Origin: Artocarpus heterophyllus
Lineage: Eukaryota > Streptophyta > Magnoliopsida > Rosales > Moraceae
Length of the DNA: 64,000 bases
Direction: 5' to 3'
Assembly (NCBI GenBank): GCA_025403435.1
Contig: CM046338.1
Location: 20,978,392 to 21,042,391 of the forward strand
The notes under the pieces are model-generated. The model worked only from the letters and a program-made list of their open reading frames with translations. It did not search any database and was not told the origin of the DNA. Made by a program: the position numbers and the translations under genes. This document shows, in pieces, positions 35,106 to 47,340 of the stretch (positions are counted from its first letter, which is position 1; every line of letters starts with the position of its first letter).

Positions 35106-37023
35106 TCCCTATCCATCCACAACTCATAAGGAGTTTTAGAAACCGATTTTTAAGGCACATTGTTCAAAAAATAACATGCGCTTTATAGTGCATATCCCCA
35201 AAAGGATAAAGGCAATGTCAGATAACTCATCATGAATTTAACCATATCCAACTAAGTCCTATTTTTTCTCTTAGCTACGCCATTCTATTACGGAGTGCTC
35301 GGCATAGTCAAATAGGATAAGATCTCATTCTCTAATAAGCGTCCCAAGAGCTAATCAAAGAGGTATTCTCCACCTCAATCGAATCAAAGTGCCTTTATGG
35401 GTTTACCTAATTGCTTCTTCGCTTTAGCCTAAAAGTCCTTGAACTTGTCAAAAGTGTCACTTTTATGACACATTAGGTTGACATACCCATAACTTGAGTA
35501 ATTATCTATTAAAGTGACAATGTACTCATACTCTCCACGGGCCCTGATGTTTATGGAACCACAGACATCACTATGCATAAGTTCTAGAACCCCTTTGGCC
35601 CTATTACCCTTAGACCCAAATGGTCTCTTGGACATTTTGCCCTCTAAACAAGATTCATATCATGGTATAGATTTCACCTCTAAGTGACTTAAAGGTCCAT
35701 CTTTTACTAGGCTTTGAATCTTATTCAGGCTGATATGACCCAATCATAGATACCAAAGATAAGTGTTATTGGAGTGAGAAGTTTTAAGTCTTTTAGAGTT
35801 ATCATTAACCTCAATGTTCAGCAGTGAGTCCATCTTAGGTTTGATAAAATATAGATTGTTTTGCATCCATCCATCACAAATAAAAGATTTGTTTTCACGA
35901 ATCATAACTTTATTATTAAAAGATATTGAATAAGAGTCTTTAAATAAACAAGCAATATAAATTAAATTCCTTTTAAGTTTAGGAACATAAAAAAATCTCT
36001 CAAAACCAAAGTCCTATAATTATCAAAGTAAAGATAGACATCTCCTACTACTTCAACCAACACTAAGGATACATCACCCATCGGAGGCATGAAGTGCTCA
36101 TGCAGCAAACGTCTCCTTTCTTTAAATCCCTTTAGAGAAACACAAACATTATTACTTGCTCTAGAATCTACGAACCAAGCGTCACTAGATTCTTTGACAA
36201 AACAAGTCTCAATCACTAAAAGTTCGCACCTACTTCCTTTAGATAGGAAGTCCTTCCAATTCTTCTTTATATGCCCAACCTTTCAGCAGAAAAAATACTT
36301 TAGTTTCTTTAGGTTCCTCTTATTTTTCTTCTTATCCTTGCCATTTGCCAGAATAGAAGTTTTCTCGTCTTTCCCAAAGTTAGAATTGGAACGAGATGTA
36401 GCTACGAAGTTTGCCTCACTACTAGCTGGAGCTTCCTTAATCAAATTTTTGAACTCCTGTAACTGCTTCATCGACTCAGTCAAGGTCATAACCTGTTTAT
36501 TGCTCAAGTTATATGAAGCTTTAAACGAGATGAGCTCCTTAGTCTCAAAAACATAGTCATCTATGACTCAACATCTATATTAGCTCCATGGGTTTGAGCC
36601 TCAGCAAAGTAAACCATGACAAACATCATATGCTTTTTCACAGGAGTCCTTGGTCTTTTCTTGTAGTTGAGGAGCTTCCAAAGAGCCCCTTGTTGCTTTT
36701 TCAAGGCTTAGCCTCCAAAAATATCATCAAAATAATCCAAGATCTATTAAGTAGTCTCATAATCTTCATATTGAGCCTGCAGCATGTTATTCATGCTAGT
36801 CATAATGTAACAGCAGTCCTAATCATTAGCATCCTTTCAACGATCATGTGCTTAGATTTTTTCATTAGTGGATTTGCCTGTAGGCACAAGAGGACATGGT
36901 ATGGTTAGCACAAATTTTTGTTTTTCAAAGGATAAGATGATATTTAGGTTTTATTTTCAATCATTATAATTCTCTCCAGTTAGCATGTTCTCAGTAAATA
37001 TCAAAGATAAAGTGTTTTAAGAT
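35106..37023 (-). pseudogene. Copia B gag, protease and first part of integrase (broken)
   Basis: Read leftwards from about 37023: the start codon position reads ATA where Copia A has ATG, then text equivalent to LTGENYNDWK. The basic, lysine-rich stretch before the knuckle lies at 36283-36400. A protease-like WFVDSRASNNVCVSLKGFKE lies near 36150-36190, and the integrase start has MSKRPFGSKGNRAKGVLELM and HSDVCGSINIRARGEYEYIV at 35635-35500. It ends at 35106, inside integrase, where Copia A inserted, and continues at 3121. Stops and frame changes are frequent. Confidence 0.85.
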
Positions 37024-38527
37024 ATTTTAATCTATAATAAAGATTCATATACCAAATATAAATAAACATTCCACAACAGTTTAGTAAGCTAACACAAACA
37101 AGTAAGCATACAAATGTGTTTATATGTCAAAATCTTGAAAATATCACAACCTTACAATAATAACTTCTAACTCAGAATTCAACAAGCCACCTTGGGGATA
37201 CTTGCCAAATTCAATTAGGAACACAGATCCTCTTCAATTAGTATTACCATTGAGGACCTGTCTGATCTAGCATATACTAATAATCATTCTCTTTGGTCAT
37301 TATTTTCATTAAGAGAGCTCTTAGGGGAGTTTAATAACAAAATTAATCTTGAATGTATGACCATCGTTTCAACTATTTCAACCATACTTTATAATCGCCA
37401 ACTAGTGGTATACAATGATAAATCATGCTAAAATAAATTATCCCTTTGAAGATCCAACTCGGTACATGATGAAATCCTTTCCTAGGGGTCAGAATCACCA
37501 TGTGCTACCTATGGACCAGCGATGGAGGCCTTTGGTCCTCTCTTCAAAAACATTCTCCCACTCAATATTTTAAAAATCAAAGTTTTATGTTAACCATGCA
37601 TGAACAATTTTTAATGAGTGGCACTCCCTATTCCACATGGCATGTTATCAACACACATGGTAAATCATATTATAATACAGACAAGCAAAGCAATATGCAA
37701 AGCTATAAGCAAAATAATAAATAGCCATAATATTATGATTCCATCCTAGAGAAAAGAAAATAAAGATTACAAAAGATCAATCGAAACCTATTATCAATTT
37801 TTCATCTTGTATCTTCTTATTGTATCCTTCTTCATAAGGCATCTATTTTCTCTTCTTCAACCTTATATAGATCAAAAAGGTATATTTTTCTGGTCATCAT
37901 AACATTTCATGTTTTTTAGAATTGTCTTAAAAACAACATCGACTGCACCAAACAAGGCACCTTTTTTTAAAAAAACATTATGGCCCACTGCCGGCCTACC
38001 GATCTATGACCATTATCCTGTCGACCCAAAAAGTTCGGCCTGCCAACAAATGCTAAACCAGTGTCTTTCCAGAAATAATGAAAAATATTTTTAATTAGTT
38101 TTTAATTTTATTTTCAACAATTCAAAAATATAAAAATTTATAAACACAAAAAAATAGAACTCCTATCATCTCCATCTTCTCTTCGAATAATTATTTTAAT
38201 ACAAATTTTACAAATTGAAATTAAAATAATAAATCCAAACAATGATGATAGACTACTATCTAATTACATTAAAAACTTAGATACATATTCTAACCTCTAA
38301 AGAACCATAACCAGCAGAAAATAATGAATTAAAATAATAAATAGAAATTAATTATCCATAATTAATTAATAGAGATTCAACACATAATCTCATGACAACA
38401 TTTAATTATATAAAAGCCTTAGAGTGCCAACTCTCTAAAAAATTAAATCAAGCATAGAAGAGAGTAAGATCACATAATCCATGTACACAGCATGATCATA
38501 AACTTGTAAAATCAACATAAAAACTAG
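37024..38527 (-). other. Copia B untranslated leader
   Basis: Similar to the Copia A leader but with a single copy of its 322-bp unit (about 38100-38410). GC-rich gccga/tcggc words recur at 37985-38050. No gene is supported; open frames at 37500-37724 and 37909-38094 run antisense to the element. Confidence 0.7.
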
Positions 38528-38540
38528 GCTCTAATACCAA
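38528..38540 (-). other. Primer-binding site of Copia B (initiator Met-tRNA type)
   Basis: On the minus strand ttggtattagagc follows one base after the LTR end, one base different from the consensus ttggtatcagagc. Confidence 0.85.
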
Positions 38541-38541
38541 T

Positions 38542-40429
38542 TGTTGGAAAACAATACGCAGTAGAATTTTAAAAATTTTAAATCAGAGTATTTTTTGAAA
38601 CACAAGTTTAACATGCTAAATACATAAATTAATAACAGATATTACATACCTCTTTTATATACTGAAGTCAGTAGAAATCCGTGAAGAGAAGAAAGTTTCA
38701 AAAAAGCCTCAACCAACTGGTCTTCTTTGCTATTCTCTATCCATGATTGGAGTGTGGGTGGTTGCACATTGTATAGTTTCTCCTCTAGTGACTCTCCATC
38801 CAACCACTTGAGAATACCTAGAGCTAAGGTTCTTGATGTTGAACAATAGCCCTCAGGGAGTTTTAGAGTTTCTCTCACTAAAGTACTCATTTTTTGCTTC
38901 TCAAATTATCTAAATAACAAAGAAAACACACCTCATTTTATAGTGGTCGAATTTGGGGTTAAACCTTATCAGATGAAATTTCAATATTCGAGTTCGGATC
39001 AACTTTTGATGAAAAACATGTCAAAATACGTAACCTGATTATCGCATGATCGGTATGCCGATTTGGGAGATCGGTATGTCGAACTTACTCCATCAGCCTA
39101 CGAACTTAACCATCGGCTTGTTGAACTTACAATAATCTGGCATTCTAAGGATATCTTATTTTCACATGAAAATCTTAAGTAAAGCCTCATTTTTAATTCA
39201 AATAACCCAATAAAGAAGTTATTTGATTAAACCAGTCATATACAAATAATCCTATAGTAAATAAAATATTACCTAAATAATTCAACAAGTTTATCTTGAA
39301 TTAATTTAGAAAATTAATTCAACTGATAAACTAATATGAATTATTAAATCTACGCTTATCGAATTTTAGCCAATCTAATAATTAACACAAGTCACTAATA
39401 TGTAGGAAAAACACATCTTATCGTTACAGGATTATTATGAGCTAACAAAGGGGACTAGATGGACATATATAAATCAATCTCCTATAATTATAAAATAATA
39501 TATCCCATTTTATAATTATTAACTCTAACCCTACTCCACTAAAAGCTTAGAGCTACACTCTCGAAATATTTAAAACTACAGAGCTCTAATAAGCTAACCG
39601 TCCATGACATATCATAATGTGTCACATGGCTATAAGATATTCATAATCGGCATAATGATAAATTTCGTTTTACCATCCTAATTTTTTTTATCTTACGTTC
39701 CATTATCACACTATTTGAATACTTATTATTCATAAATAATATACCATTTGGTTACTCTTGTGTATCTAAATGGTTGAGTGCTCTAGTCTTCCAATTATAG
39801 GATTATGCATATATGAGAATATCATTAACTCTACAAAAGAGCTACGATTTCTATATCTATGAATAACAAGTTTACGTGAATTAAGAGTCGTGTCTCTAAC
39901 ATATTGGTATGCATACCATCATTAAATCAAGATATCACCTTTTGGTATATCAAAAGGCCCAAGTCAAGAATATAGGCCTATTAGTCATTTCAAGATTAAA
40001 ACACAACACATATGATTATCTAAAGTGAATTGATATAAACAAACAGAATTATTAACCAAATCAATTCAACTTTTTGTCTCAATCCAATATATTGTCACCT
40101 ATGACAATACACCAATGTTTCTGTCATCGTCCATTAGGGATTTTGACAGCACAACAATCTTAGCATGAATAAAGCACCCAACTTTTGCAAATCTTATCAT
40201 TTTGCCCATCACCTTTAAGATTCATATCTTCCCATAATCTATTCATCATATGTACGATCTTAAAGACTTAAACTGACAGTCTTAGACTTTTGTTTGCTTA
40301 TCATACATTCAAAAGAAATGACCATAAAGAGGACAATATTTGGTATATGAATAATAAATAAATTCTTTATTGAAAAAAATCTCAAAAAACACATTACAAT
40401 ATTTACTCCTTAGGGCACCATGCCTAATA
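38542..40429 (-). repeat. Copia B 5' LTR
   Basis: Its inner end is gttttccaaca and its outer end TATTAGGCATGG on the minus strand, so the terminal TG has decayed to TA. It aligns with the Copia A LTRs. A tataaaat box lies near 38937-38944. GC-rich gccga/tcggc words stand at 39045-39125. Flanking bases at 40430-40434 are ggatc. The matching flank was destroyed on the left. Confidence 0.85.
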
Positions 40430-42089
40430 GGATCGACATCCGTACTCTAGATCATTTTATTACTTGCGATCATGTATGCTTGCACACGTCACCACTAAGC
40501 TAGCTTATTTGCATAAAAAAACTTTGGTCCAACAATGGCTTAAATGTGATGCCAATTTAGAGGGAAATTGGTTCCATCACTATAGTTAAACTAGCGTTGG
40601 CTTTTACAATTCATGGGATCAATTCTTGTTTCTTTGTCACTTAGAATTATCTCCAAGTTTCTCCAAACTAGGATTTTCCCAAATGGCTAGGGTGACTAGC
40701 TAGCTGATAAAGGATTTTCGGCTCCTGATGGATCCTCTAATCCTACTTAAATCGTAGTTTAAAACTAATCTCTGAATTAATCAGTAATGATGTTATTACT
40801 AAATCACGTAATAAAATTAGACTCTCATTGATCTTAAAACTATTCCTTAACTAAATAAATCTAATCTTGACTTTTCCTACACTTATCTTGGAGATGAAAA
40901 ATCTTTAGAATTATCGATTCCCAAGCCCAGATAGCACTTTTATTGCAATTGCCATCGAGTAAACTTTATTCTAGCTAATAAGTAATTATAGTTTTGTATA
41001 TTAGGGTGTTCCTTGGTACACTACTAATATCATACTATCCTTGAAATTTTCATATATTGAATTTATAATCTGTGTAGGGTTTGAAATTTCCTCCACCTTT
41101 AATTCGCATTGAATCTTATCAATCGAATTACTTGCTCATAAAAGCTAATAAACTAAACTTTATAGTTGATTTAGAATTTTGGAATCTATAATATAATTCC
41201 ATAAATTCTCCAATCATAGAACATAACATAAAATTTTACAAGAAAATCCCTAACAAATATTTAAATTATAGTATTTAGTCATTACAATAACTGACCAAGT
41301 TTGTAACACTTGTAACTCTAGTTCCTGATGTTCACTTATCATGAAACTCTCTGAATTAAGTGAGAGTTAATTAATGTAGTTTAACTGCATTAGAGTGTCT
41401 ATCTATACAATACTAATGTAGTACCATACTTGAAATTCTTATATGTGAAAGCTCAGTCTCACACTAATAAAACTCCCTTCATCTCAATTTAAGATAGAAG
41501 GTTTCTAATCTTATAAATTCTTATAGCTTCTCATAACACTTAGCAGTTTTATATACTATTGAATTTATTCTAATTATATAGCCATAGAATTTAAACTGAA
41601 ATTCCATGAATCTTTTACATATAATAAGTGTTTGGGTTTCCATGAAATCCCTCGACTTTAATACTTGAATTCTCTTGAACATAATGAATCAAGTGCTTAA
41701 TGATTAAACTGAAATTCTACTCAAGCCATTAAGAATGTATTGACTTGTCTCAAGCCAAATATTTTCTTAAGCTTTTGTATCCTTTCATGATCGTTTATCT
41801 TATTATCTACTATTATGGTCCATCGTTAAGCCTTTCAACTAAAGGTACGTGTTATTCCTAAACTTGCACAATATACTTAGTATGACTAAGCTTGTCATAA
41901 TGTTGTTGACCTTAACAATCTAATAGGAACTTACATTCATAGGTTCTAGATTCTTACTTTCTAATAAACTTAACAACAAGATATGGAAAAATCCTTAAGT
42001 AATTACACATTAATTATTAGATTTTTCTAGATGCTACAAAGGAAATAATGCTTTGTAGAATTAAGAGGCATACCAAATAAGGGAAAAAC
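40430..42089. other. Unassigned AT-rich stretch
   Basis: No open frame above 60 codons with recognisable text was found on either strand, and no RNA gene. Weak similarity between about 41015-41065 and 41400-41445 (tactaat, cttgaaattttcatat against tactaat, cttgaaattcttatat) hints at an old duplication. It could be host intergenic DNA or the eroded 5' part of Copia E. Confidence 0.4.
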
Positions 42090-43058
42090 ATGATGGAAGT
42101 AAGCAGCCACAAGGATTCGAAGTACAACAAAGGGGAAAAAGGTAATGCAAACTTTAGAATAGCTTATATAATCTCAAGCAGGCTCCAAGATAGGGGTACA
42201 AGAAGTTTGACAGTTTCATGAGTAGAAATAGGTTCTTAAGGTGCTAGGCGAATCATTGTTGTTATGTGAAGAAATTCAATGACTCCTACATCATTCTATA
42301 GCTATATGTTAATGATATGCTGTTTGCAAGTGCTTGCAAGTAAAAGATTGATAAGTTAAAAGAGGAATTGTCCAAATAGTTTGCAAAAAGGAGTTAGGTG
42401 CTGCAAAACAAATCCTTAGAATGAGGTATACTAAGGACAGTAGCATCTTGAAGCTATCAATGAAAGACTATATGAAGAAGGCGCTAAGAGGATTTAGATT
42501 AGATGATGCAAATCCTATGAGTGCTCCTTTGCCTAGTCAGTTCAAACTATCCAAAATACAGTTGCCTTCAACAGAGAAAGAGTAAGCCCAAATGAATAAG
42601 GTGCCTCATACTTCAACAATTGGTAGTCATATGTATGTCATGGTGTGTACCAAACTAGACATTGCACCTGAAATAGGAGTTGTGAATAGGTACATGAGCA
42701 ATCTAGGTAAGCAGCATTAGGAGGTAGTGATGTAAATTTTCAAATATCTAGAAGGTATTAAATGTTTAGCTTATGTGTTTCAAGAAATCAGTTTAGGGAC
42801 TGCAAGTTTAATTTGATGCCAATATGGCTGAAGATATTAATGATAGAAAAAGTATTACTGGATATGTCTATACATTGGGTGGTATGACAGTCATTTAGGT
42901 TTCGAAGTTGCAAAAAATAGTTGTTTTTTCCACTATTAAGGTAGAATATGTTGTTGTAACTGAAACAAACAAGGAGATGGTATAGTTACAATTTTTCTTA
43001 AAAAAAAATGGGTCACAAGAAGGGGGAAAATGTGTTACATTATGACAATCAGAGTCGC
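42090..43058 (+). pseudogene. Copia E reverse transcriptase and RNase H remnant, first part
   Basis: Plus-strand translation gives EQPQGFEVQQRGKK near 42100 and then text equivalent to SLYGLKQAPR near 42150. The catalytic box reads YVND (about 42304-42315) instead of YVDD. MKDYMKKALRGFRLDDANPM at about 42460 and TSTIGSHMYVMVCTKLDIAP near 42620 continue the domain. RNase H text to VLHYDNQS near 43040 is full of stops. Gag, protease and integrase are absent upstream. It breaks at about 43058 at the CACTA-like insertion and resumes at 44182. Confidence 0.8.
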
Positions 43059-43059
43059 T

Positions 43060-44181
43060 ACTACAAATAGAAGTTTAGATGACACCTATTTTACAACATT
43101 TTATAAAAAACTGTCATTTTTGTATTAAAAAACACAGGATGAAAATTTTGATGTTTTTAAAATTTCTACGCCCATATTAGATGATAGTAATAGTCATCTA
43201 ATGTGCTAGATTAGATGGCGGTTTTTACAAAACTGTTTAATGTCAACAATTTTTTAAAAGAAAGGCAGATTGTTTTCCTCCTTATTCTTTTATCGAAAAA
43301 TTTCTAAGTTTCTCATTTTTTTTCTAAAATTTCAAGCACTCTCTTTCATTCCTTTAACACTTTCTTCCATTCCACTCTATCAAATTTGCAAACTCTGAAG
43401 TCTTCCTTTTAAATCCTCCATTCTCTCTCTAAGTTCTATCTATCTCTATCTTCCTCACCTGTTAACTATTTCTTCTTCACCTTCTAATTTTTTTGCCAAA
43501 TTACTTCTATCTTCCTACTTTTTCTTTCATCTCTTTTACTCCTTACTCCCTCAACATTCATCTTCGATGTCATGACTCATTATCACTGTCAAACCATCTC
43601 CGACGCTATAACTCAATGCCACCACCTTCCCTATGTCTTAAGCACCAAAATTTGGGTACATTTAGAACATTTTGAGATTTCCTTCATTTAAATTTATGTT
43701 TGTTTTTTCTGAATTTTGATTATTTTTTTTTTGGTCTTTGGTTAAGTTTTTTTGTATTTTGTGGATAAACCTTAGCTATAGTTTTTGAAATATTTCTATT
43801 ATATGCATATTTATTATATATGCTTTGAAAATCATTATGTATTTTTTTCTACGTTAGACAAAAATCAACTTTATCAAAGAAAAAGATGTAAATTTATGAA
43901 TAATAATTGAAATTATTCTTTAAGAAGAAATTATGTCGGCAAATTTTTTTTAAAATTTTCAAGTCTTTTAACGAAGGTTTTTCCTAAAACCATCATTAAA
44001 AATGACACATTAGACGATGGTTTTTACCAAAATCGTCATCTAATCTGCCATTTGCACACACCTATGGTATTTGCATACTACATATTATGACTATGAATTA
44101 GAAGACAGTTTGGCTAACCATCATCTTATCTTTAGGCGACAATTAAAATCATTGTCTAACCTTCTGTTTGTACTAGTAAGT
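43060..44181. mobile_element. CACTA-like non-autonomous DNA transposon
   Basis: The left end ctactacaaatagaag and the right end cttctgtttgtactagtaag are imperfect inverted repeats of the CACTA type. Subterminal words (tagatgac, agatggcggtttttac, gacgatggtttttacc, gtcatctaat) recur near both ends in both orientations, as in CACTA elements. The 1.1-kb middle has a CT-rich block (43320-43620) resembling a plant 5' untranslated region, and no transposase. It splits the copia RNase H motif DNQS/AIHLAK. The exact 3-bp duplication is uncertain because ends have decayed. Confidence 0.65.
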
Positions 44182-44430
44182 GCTATTCATTTAGCAAAAA
44201 AATCATATCTATCATGTTAGGATGAAGCAATACAGGATCATATATCATGTTAAATTGACTTTGGAGAATAAAGTCTTAGAGTTTGAGAAGATTCCTGGGA
44301 GGTTGAATTTAGTTGATATGTTGATGAAGACTGTTCCAATTGAGAAACTGATGAGTGTGCAACTTCATTTGGACTACTCTTTTGAGGATCGAGGAGGTGT
44401 GGCAACTACAAGGAGGAGCCATTGATGGTG
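44182..44430 (+). pseudogene. Copia E RNase H end, second part
   Basis: tgctattcatttagcaaaaa encodes AIHLAK, continuing the DNQS at 43050. In another frame, 44222-44425 reads LENKVLEFEKIPGRLNLVDM and LMKTVPIEKLMSVQLHLDY, the standard end of copia RNase H. A degenerate purine tract (aagtagaagatta) follows near 44443. Confidence 0.75.
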
Positions 44431-44458
44431 AATTAGTCACCAAGTAGAAGATTATTAA

Positions 44459-44991
44459 AGTGTGTCAAGCCTAATTAGTGATTTCTACAAAAAGAGGAAG
44501 TAACAAGCTAGAGCTACGGTTGTGAGAAGGTAGAACCACAGCTTTAGAGCTCTAGAGACCAGTTTCTTAGCCAATAGTACGTTAGTGACACGGTGTCCAC
44601 TAGGTAGTTTTCGAGAAATCAAAAGTGTGAAGCAAGGTTTGTAGATGCGTATTAAGAGGCTAAGGCCGTGGCACCCATTTGCGAGCCAGACTTTTATTTT
44701 TGGACAATTGTCCTTCTTTTTTTATAATCCTATAAATAGGATGTGCTAGGTCTTATTTGTCTAACTTAGAAAACTAATAAAGGTTAGAAAAAAAATAGAG
44801 AAAAAGAGTGATGTGCCATTTTCTCTTATAAACATCTTTTTTTTTATCATAGTGAATTCTTGCAACAATTGAAAGTGGACGTACCTTTCACATTAAAGAT
44901 GTACCACATAAAAGTTTATGTGTGTTCTTTTGTTTATTGTTGTTTTGTATCTTTTACTCTCGATAAAATTAGGACGTATAATTCGTAACAT
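44459..44991 (+). repeat. Probable Copia E 3' LTR
   Basis: Lies directly after the purine tract, contains TATAAATAGG at 44731-44740, and may end at gtaaca (44991). No second copy is in the window, so the borders are inferred. Confidence 0.5.
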
Positions 44992-45316
44992 TATATAATC
45001 TTCTAAAGAGATAATTTAATTGTATCTATTACTCACTGGTGGACAAGTTTATCTATAATTGTCATCACAATCAAGGCCTACAAATAGATTACCCCGTTTT
45101 CAAAATCAAAAAAGAATTTGATGTCACAAGCATTATGTTAGTGTTATGTTCATTCTCCTTACAAGTTACACTCGTCATATGCATTGTTACATGTTGTTCA
45201 ACTATCAAAATACAAAACTCTTTATTGATTTCATTCTCATTTCATTAATAAAAATTAACTAGGATTGTTTTGATACTTAGTGGGTGTTGTAGAAGTCCTC
45301 CCTAAAAATTGAATGC
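44992..45316. other. Unassigned stretch between Copia E and Copia C
   Basis: AT-rich. An open frame at 45039-45248 has no recognisable protein text. The last five bases, aatgc, flank the Copia C LTR. Confidence 0.4.
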
Positions 45317-45661
45317 TGTTATAAAAACTAGGAAATATAAAGGCAGAGTAAGGGATTTTAGAGAGAGAAAGTAGAGAAAGAAAGTATGTTGAACTCTTTA
45401 ATCTCAGAAGATATAAAATGGGCAAGAGAATGGGAGTATTTATAGAGAAATTTTTGGATGCTATAGTACTTGCTACAGTAGCCGTAATTGCTACAGTACC
45501 ATAGACGGTTACAATGATTTCGGTCAACTATTGCTATGAAAACTCCACTAGATTTGACTTTACTATTTACGCTGATGTTAGTGTTTACTTCAGCATGAAT
45601 ATACAAATCTAATTTTGGACATTGATTCTTAGTGGACAGACACAATTGATTATTCATAACA
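45317..45661 (-). repeat. Copia C 3' LTR
   Basis: 345 bp. On the minus strand it begins TGTTATGAATAATCAATTG and ends TTATAACA. TATAAATA on the minus strand is at 45437-45444. A palindrome-like ctacagtagc run near 45470-45500 gives small spurious frames on the minus strand. The purine tract ctaagggaaag (45662-45672) adjoins it. Confidence 0.9.
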
Positions 45662-45896
45662 CTTTCCCTTAGATGTCCACTATTTATGATGCCCCATTAA
45701 AAACCTTAACTGAAACAACTCATTGGGATAAAAACGATAGCGAAGAGGAAAATAGTACATCATTCTTATAAAGATGCTCCATGCTACCTCATTAAAAATC
45801 TTAATAGAAAAACCCTATGAGAAAAAACCATAGCAAGGGAAAAAGAGTACAACTGGTGAAGACTCCCCCTAAAGTTGACACTAGTTGTTCTTTACA

Positions 45897-47340
45897 AATC
45901 TGTTAGATGACGCATCTGGATATTGTATACATGTTGTCTAAAAGTTGATATGAGAAGTGCCTTTGTGAAAAGATCTGCAACATTGTTGAGCGAGTGTATT
46001 GAACATCAATATCTTTATTCTTTTCAAGCTCTTGGGTGAAAGAAAAGAATTTTGGAGGTATATGTTTTGTTTTTTCACTCTTGATATATCCTTCCTTTAT
46101 CTATGTGACACGTGCATTGTTGTCTTCAAAAAATATTATTGGATCCATATCGAGAGGTAATCTACAAGTGGCTTAGATATATTGAGTCATGGACCTCAAC
46201 TACATACATCCTCAACTCATTTCATGGAGTGCAATAACTTCAGCATGATTTAATGAAGTAGCAACTAGTGTTTACTTTCGTGAATGCCAAGAAATCGTAG
46301 TTCCTCCACTTGTGAATACATATCCAGTCTGAGATCTAACTTTATATGGATCTGACAAATAACCTACATCAACATAACTAATTAGTCCTTGTTCTGATCC
46401 TTTGGGATAAAATAAACCCAAGTCAATTATTCATTGAAAATAACGAAATAAGTGCTTAATTCCATTCCAATGTCTCGACATAGGACCTAAGCTAAATCTT
46501 GCTAATAAGTTAACAATGAAAGCAATATCTGGTCTTGTATAATTAGCAAGATACAGAAGAGCTCCAATTACACTTAGGTATGGCACTTCATGACCAATAA
46601 CCTCTTCATCATCTTCACAAGGACGGAATGGATTTGTTTCCACATTAAGTGATTTGTTTACTATTAGGGTACTTAAAGGATTTGCTTTGTCCATATTAAA
46701 GCATTTTAATACCTTTTTGGTATAATTTGATTGATAAAAATGTATTCCACTTTGTAAATGCTCAATCTATAAACCAAGACAATACTTGGTTTTTCTAGGG
46801 TCTTTCATTTCAAATCCCTCCTTTAAGTATATTACTATCTCAAGAATTTCTTTATGAGTTCAAATGATGTTTAAATCATCAACATAATTAATAATAATCA
46901 TATATCCAGATGTTTTTTTCTTAATAAAACACATGGACAAATATGATTATTTTCATATCCATTCTTTAATAAATGTTCACTTAAACAATTATACCACATA
47001 CGTCAAGATTGCTTCAACCCGTACAATGATTTTTGTAACTTGATCGAGTACATTTCTTTGGGTTTTGAACTTGATGCTTCAGGCATTTTAAATCTTTTAG
47101 GGATTTTTATATAAATATCACTATCAAATAATCCGTACAAGTACACTGTAACAACATCCATAAGACGCATTTCTAAATTTTCAAAAACTGCTAGGCTGAT
47201 TAGATATCTAAACATAATTGCATCCATTATTGGAGAATATGTTTCTTTATAATCGATTCCAAGTCTTTGCAAAAAAACCTTATGCAACTAGTCAAGCTTT
47301 GTACCTCACAAGCTTGTTTTTCATTTCAGCGCAAAGACCT
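45897..47340 (-). pseudogene. Copia C reverse transcriptase and RNase H (broken)
   Basis: Read leftwards: LGIDYKETYSPIMDAIMFRY at about 47260 and SIKLQKSLYGLKQS near 47010, both typical of copia reverse transcriptase. SLNVETNPFRPCEDDEEVIG and YLSVIGALLYLANYTRPDIA at 46640-46540 lead into RNase H (SDPYKVRSQTGYVF near 46345). The enzyme should end near 45900. Stops and frame changes separate the blocks. The order after integrase confirms copia. Confidence 0.85.

Larger units (their letters stand above)
988..40429 (-). mobile_element. Copia B: degenerate Ty1/copia retrotransposon, split by Copia A
   Basis: The 5' LTR lies at 38542-40429, followed leftwards by a Met-tRNA primer site, leader, gag, protease and the first part of integrase (to 35106). 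The rest of integrase, reverse transcriptase, RNase H and a 3' LTR stub lie at 988-3121. The two halves join within one integrase reading context and are separated by Copia A with its 5-bp duplication. LTR and protein text match Copia A closely enough to be the same family. The gag start appears as ATA instead of ATG, and stops and frameshifts are frequent, so it is dead. Confidence 0.85.

Noticed and set aside
36089..36908. Plus-strand open frames of up to 155 codons
   Set aside because: They are antisense to the Copia B gag region, whose minus-strand translation gives recognisable copia text.
45255..45657. Two minus-strand open frames of 90-99 codons
   Set aside because: They overlap the Copia C 3' LTR and a similar frame occurs in its 5' LTR (51398-51604). 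This is LTR sequence.
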